A stretch of 5,844 bases of DNA. Source: Thermoguttaceae bacterium. GTDB lineage: Bacteria; Planctomycetota; Planctomycetia; Pirellulales; Thermoguttaceae. Position numbers and translations under genes: made by a program. The notes under the pieces are model-generated. The model saw only the letters and a program-made list of their open reading frames with translations, was not told the DNA's origin and made no database searches. This document shows positions 5,039 to 5,844 of the stretch, one piece after another; positions within the stretch are counted from its first letter, which is position 1; each line of letters opens with the position of its first letter. The DNA lies in assembly GCA_024653385.1 (NCBI GenBank), contig JANLFZ010000228.1, positions 1 to 5,844 on the forward strand, given 5' to 3'.

Positions 5039-5800
5039 TCACTCCTTCTTCAGACGCACCTTGTAGTTCCCCCGGTGTTCGTCGTGCTCCAGCTCGATCA
5101 AGCCCATCGCTTGCACGTCTTCCAGGAGGTCCGAAAAGGTCCGATAACCGTAGTACCCCTCGTTGAAGTCGGGATAAACTCGGCGAATCGCCTGCTTGAG
5201 CATGGACCCCCAAAGCGGGTCGTAGTCGAGTTCCAGCGTCTGGAGCACCTTGACGAGCCGGTCGGCAGCCTCTTGCTTCTTGTCGCTCTTGGCCTTCTTC
5301 TGGGGGGGGGCAGCCTTTTGCGAAGCCCGCACCAGATCGTCGTAGTAGATGAACTCGTCGCAGTTGGCGATGAACAGGTTCGAGGTCGAACTCTTCACGC
5401 CGCAGCCGATGACCCGCTTGTCGTTCTCCTTGAGTTTCGAGACCAAGGGCGAGAAGTCGCTGTCGCCAGACAGCAAGGCGAAGATGTCGATGTGCGACTT
5501 GGCATAGCAGAGGTCCAGGGCATCGACGACCATGTGGATGTCGGCGCTATTCTTGCCGCTGGCCTTGCTCTGGGGGATGTCGATCATCTCGACGCCGTGG
5601 GCGTGGAACTCGCGGACCGCGTCGCGGTAGTGGCTCCAATCGCAATAGGCCCGCTTGAAGACGATCCGCCCCTTCTCCAGCAATCGCTTGAGCACCAACT
5701 CGATTTGAAAGGCCTCGCAGCGCGGCTCGCGCATGTCGCGCACGCCGATGGCAAGGTTTTCGAAATCGACAAAAACGGCAATCAACGGTTCATCGGACAT
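5039..5800 (-). CDS. NYN-domain (LabA/DUF88-like) putative ribonuclease with C-terminal OST-HTH/LOTUS domain
   Basis: Residues 5-158 of this 253-residue protein form an NYN domain of the PIN-like nuclease superfamily: V-F-V-D-F-E-N-L (9-16) with D12 and N15, S-A-D-I-H-M-V-V-D-A-L (85-95) with D87, and S-G-D-S-D-F-S-P-L-V (111-120) with D113 and D115. These acidic residues form the expected metal site. A lysine- and proline-rich linker (about 161-178) leads to a winged-helix-like region at about 180-250, with L-W-G-S-M-L-K-Q-A-I-R-R (196-207), Y-G-Y-R-T-F-S-D-L-L (217-226) and G-N-Y-K-V-R-L (244-250), fitting OST-HTH/LOTUS, an RNA-binding module. The likely role is cytoplasmic RNA cleavage or processing; the target is unknown. 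GGGAA ends six bases before the ATG. It is the first visible gene of a two-gene operon with the hydrolase, and a C9 tract lies in the linker. Confidence 0.9.
   Translation of the reverse strand: MSDEPLIAVFVDFENLAIGVRDMREPRCEAFQIELVLKRLLEKGRIVFKRAYCDWSHYRDAVREFHAHGVEMIDIPQSKASGKNSADIHMVVDALDLCYAKSHIDIFALLSGDSDFSPLVSKLKENDKRVIGCGVKSSTSNLFIANCDEFIYYDDLVRASQKAAPPQKKAKSDKKQEAADRLVKVLQTLELDYDPLWGSMLKQAIRRVYPDFNEGYYGYRTFSDLLEDVQAMGLIELEHDEHRGNYKVRLKKE
5042..5047 (-). promoter_or_regulatory. Shine-Dalgarno of the hydrolase embedded in the NYN gene end
   Basis: On the minus strand AAGGAG is formed by the last Lys and Glu codons of the NYN gene, directly before its TGA and seven bases ahead of the hydrolase ATG. 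Ribosomes finishing the NYN protein would pass over it, so translation of the two is probably coupled. Confidence 0.75.
5302..5310 (-). repeat. Homopolymer C9 in the NYN-OST linker
   Basis: Nine consecutive C on the coding strand (G on the plus strand) encode A-A-P-P-Q at about residues 163-167, between the nuclease and the OST-HTH domain. As given, the frame is intact. One added C would leave the frame open past the NYN stop and into the hydrolase gene; one lost C would reach a TGA late in the OST-HTH region. Slippage would therefore remove the OST-HTH domain but keep the nuclease. Confidence 0.6.
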
Positions 5801-5844
5801 ATCAGGTTCCCACGCGCGTTCGGGCGACCGGCGCCGGAGCCGAT
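5801..5844. other. Upstream flank of the NYN gene
   Basis: Only 44 bases are visible. A weak GGGAA ribosome site for the NYN gene (5807-5811, minus strand) and the ten-base palindrome CCGGCGCCGG (5828-5837) are present. No -10 or -35 box can be recognised, so the promoter may lie beyond the window or the gene may belong to a longer operon. Confidence 0.4.

Noticed and set aside
4423..5166. Plus-strand frame opposite the hydrolase and NYN genes (247 codons)
   Set aside because: It is rich in R, H, Q and V, spans the junction of two real genes on the other strand and shows no family signature.
5828..5837. CCGGCGCCGG palindrome near the right edge
   Set aside because: A ten-base GC palindrome is expected by chance in GC-rich DNA, and the window ends too soon to judge context.

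Overview
This GC-rich bacterial window carries six complete or near-complete protein genes, one truncated gene and several plausible regulatory sites. I see no rRNA, tRNA, CRISPR array, insertion sequence or integrase. The gene set is mostly metabolic. A planctomycete (Pirellulales-like) chromosome is my best guess, from the GC-rich coding, the short BON-domain protein and the enlarged APS kinase, but no marker proves it.

Left block, minus strand (1-2730): an alpha-glucan phosphorylase (glgP), a hotdog-fold acyl-CoA thioesterase and the N-terminus of a flavodoxin-fold NAD(P)H oxidoreductase. Their ends overlap (TGATG, then ATGA), so they look like one translationally coupled operon. A perfect TATAAT upstream of glgP is the likely promoter element.

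Centre, plus strand (2903-4280): cysC (APS kinase) is divergent from glgP across a 172-bp intergenic region with two small inverted repeats. It is followed by about 430 bp without a confident gene. That stretch holds a sigma70-like promoter whose -35 lies in a perfect inverted repeat, a possible 55-codon ORF starting just after the predicted transcription start, and a hairpin presenting AGGAG in its loop. A small BON-domain gene with a strong Shine-Dalgarno follows.

Right block, minus strand (4339-5800): an NYN-domain putative ribonuclease with a C-terminal OST-HTH/LOTUS domain, followed after 4 nt by an isochorismatase-like cysteine hydrolase whose ribosome binding site is the last codons of the NYN gene. 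The hydrolase converges on the BON gene.

No clearly new multi-gene system is visible. The points most worth checking are the apparent Lys-to-Arg change in the hydrolase active site, the palindromic promoter and leader of the BON gene, the NYN-LOTUS/hydrolase pairing, the insertion in CysC, and homopolymer tracts in two genes.
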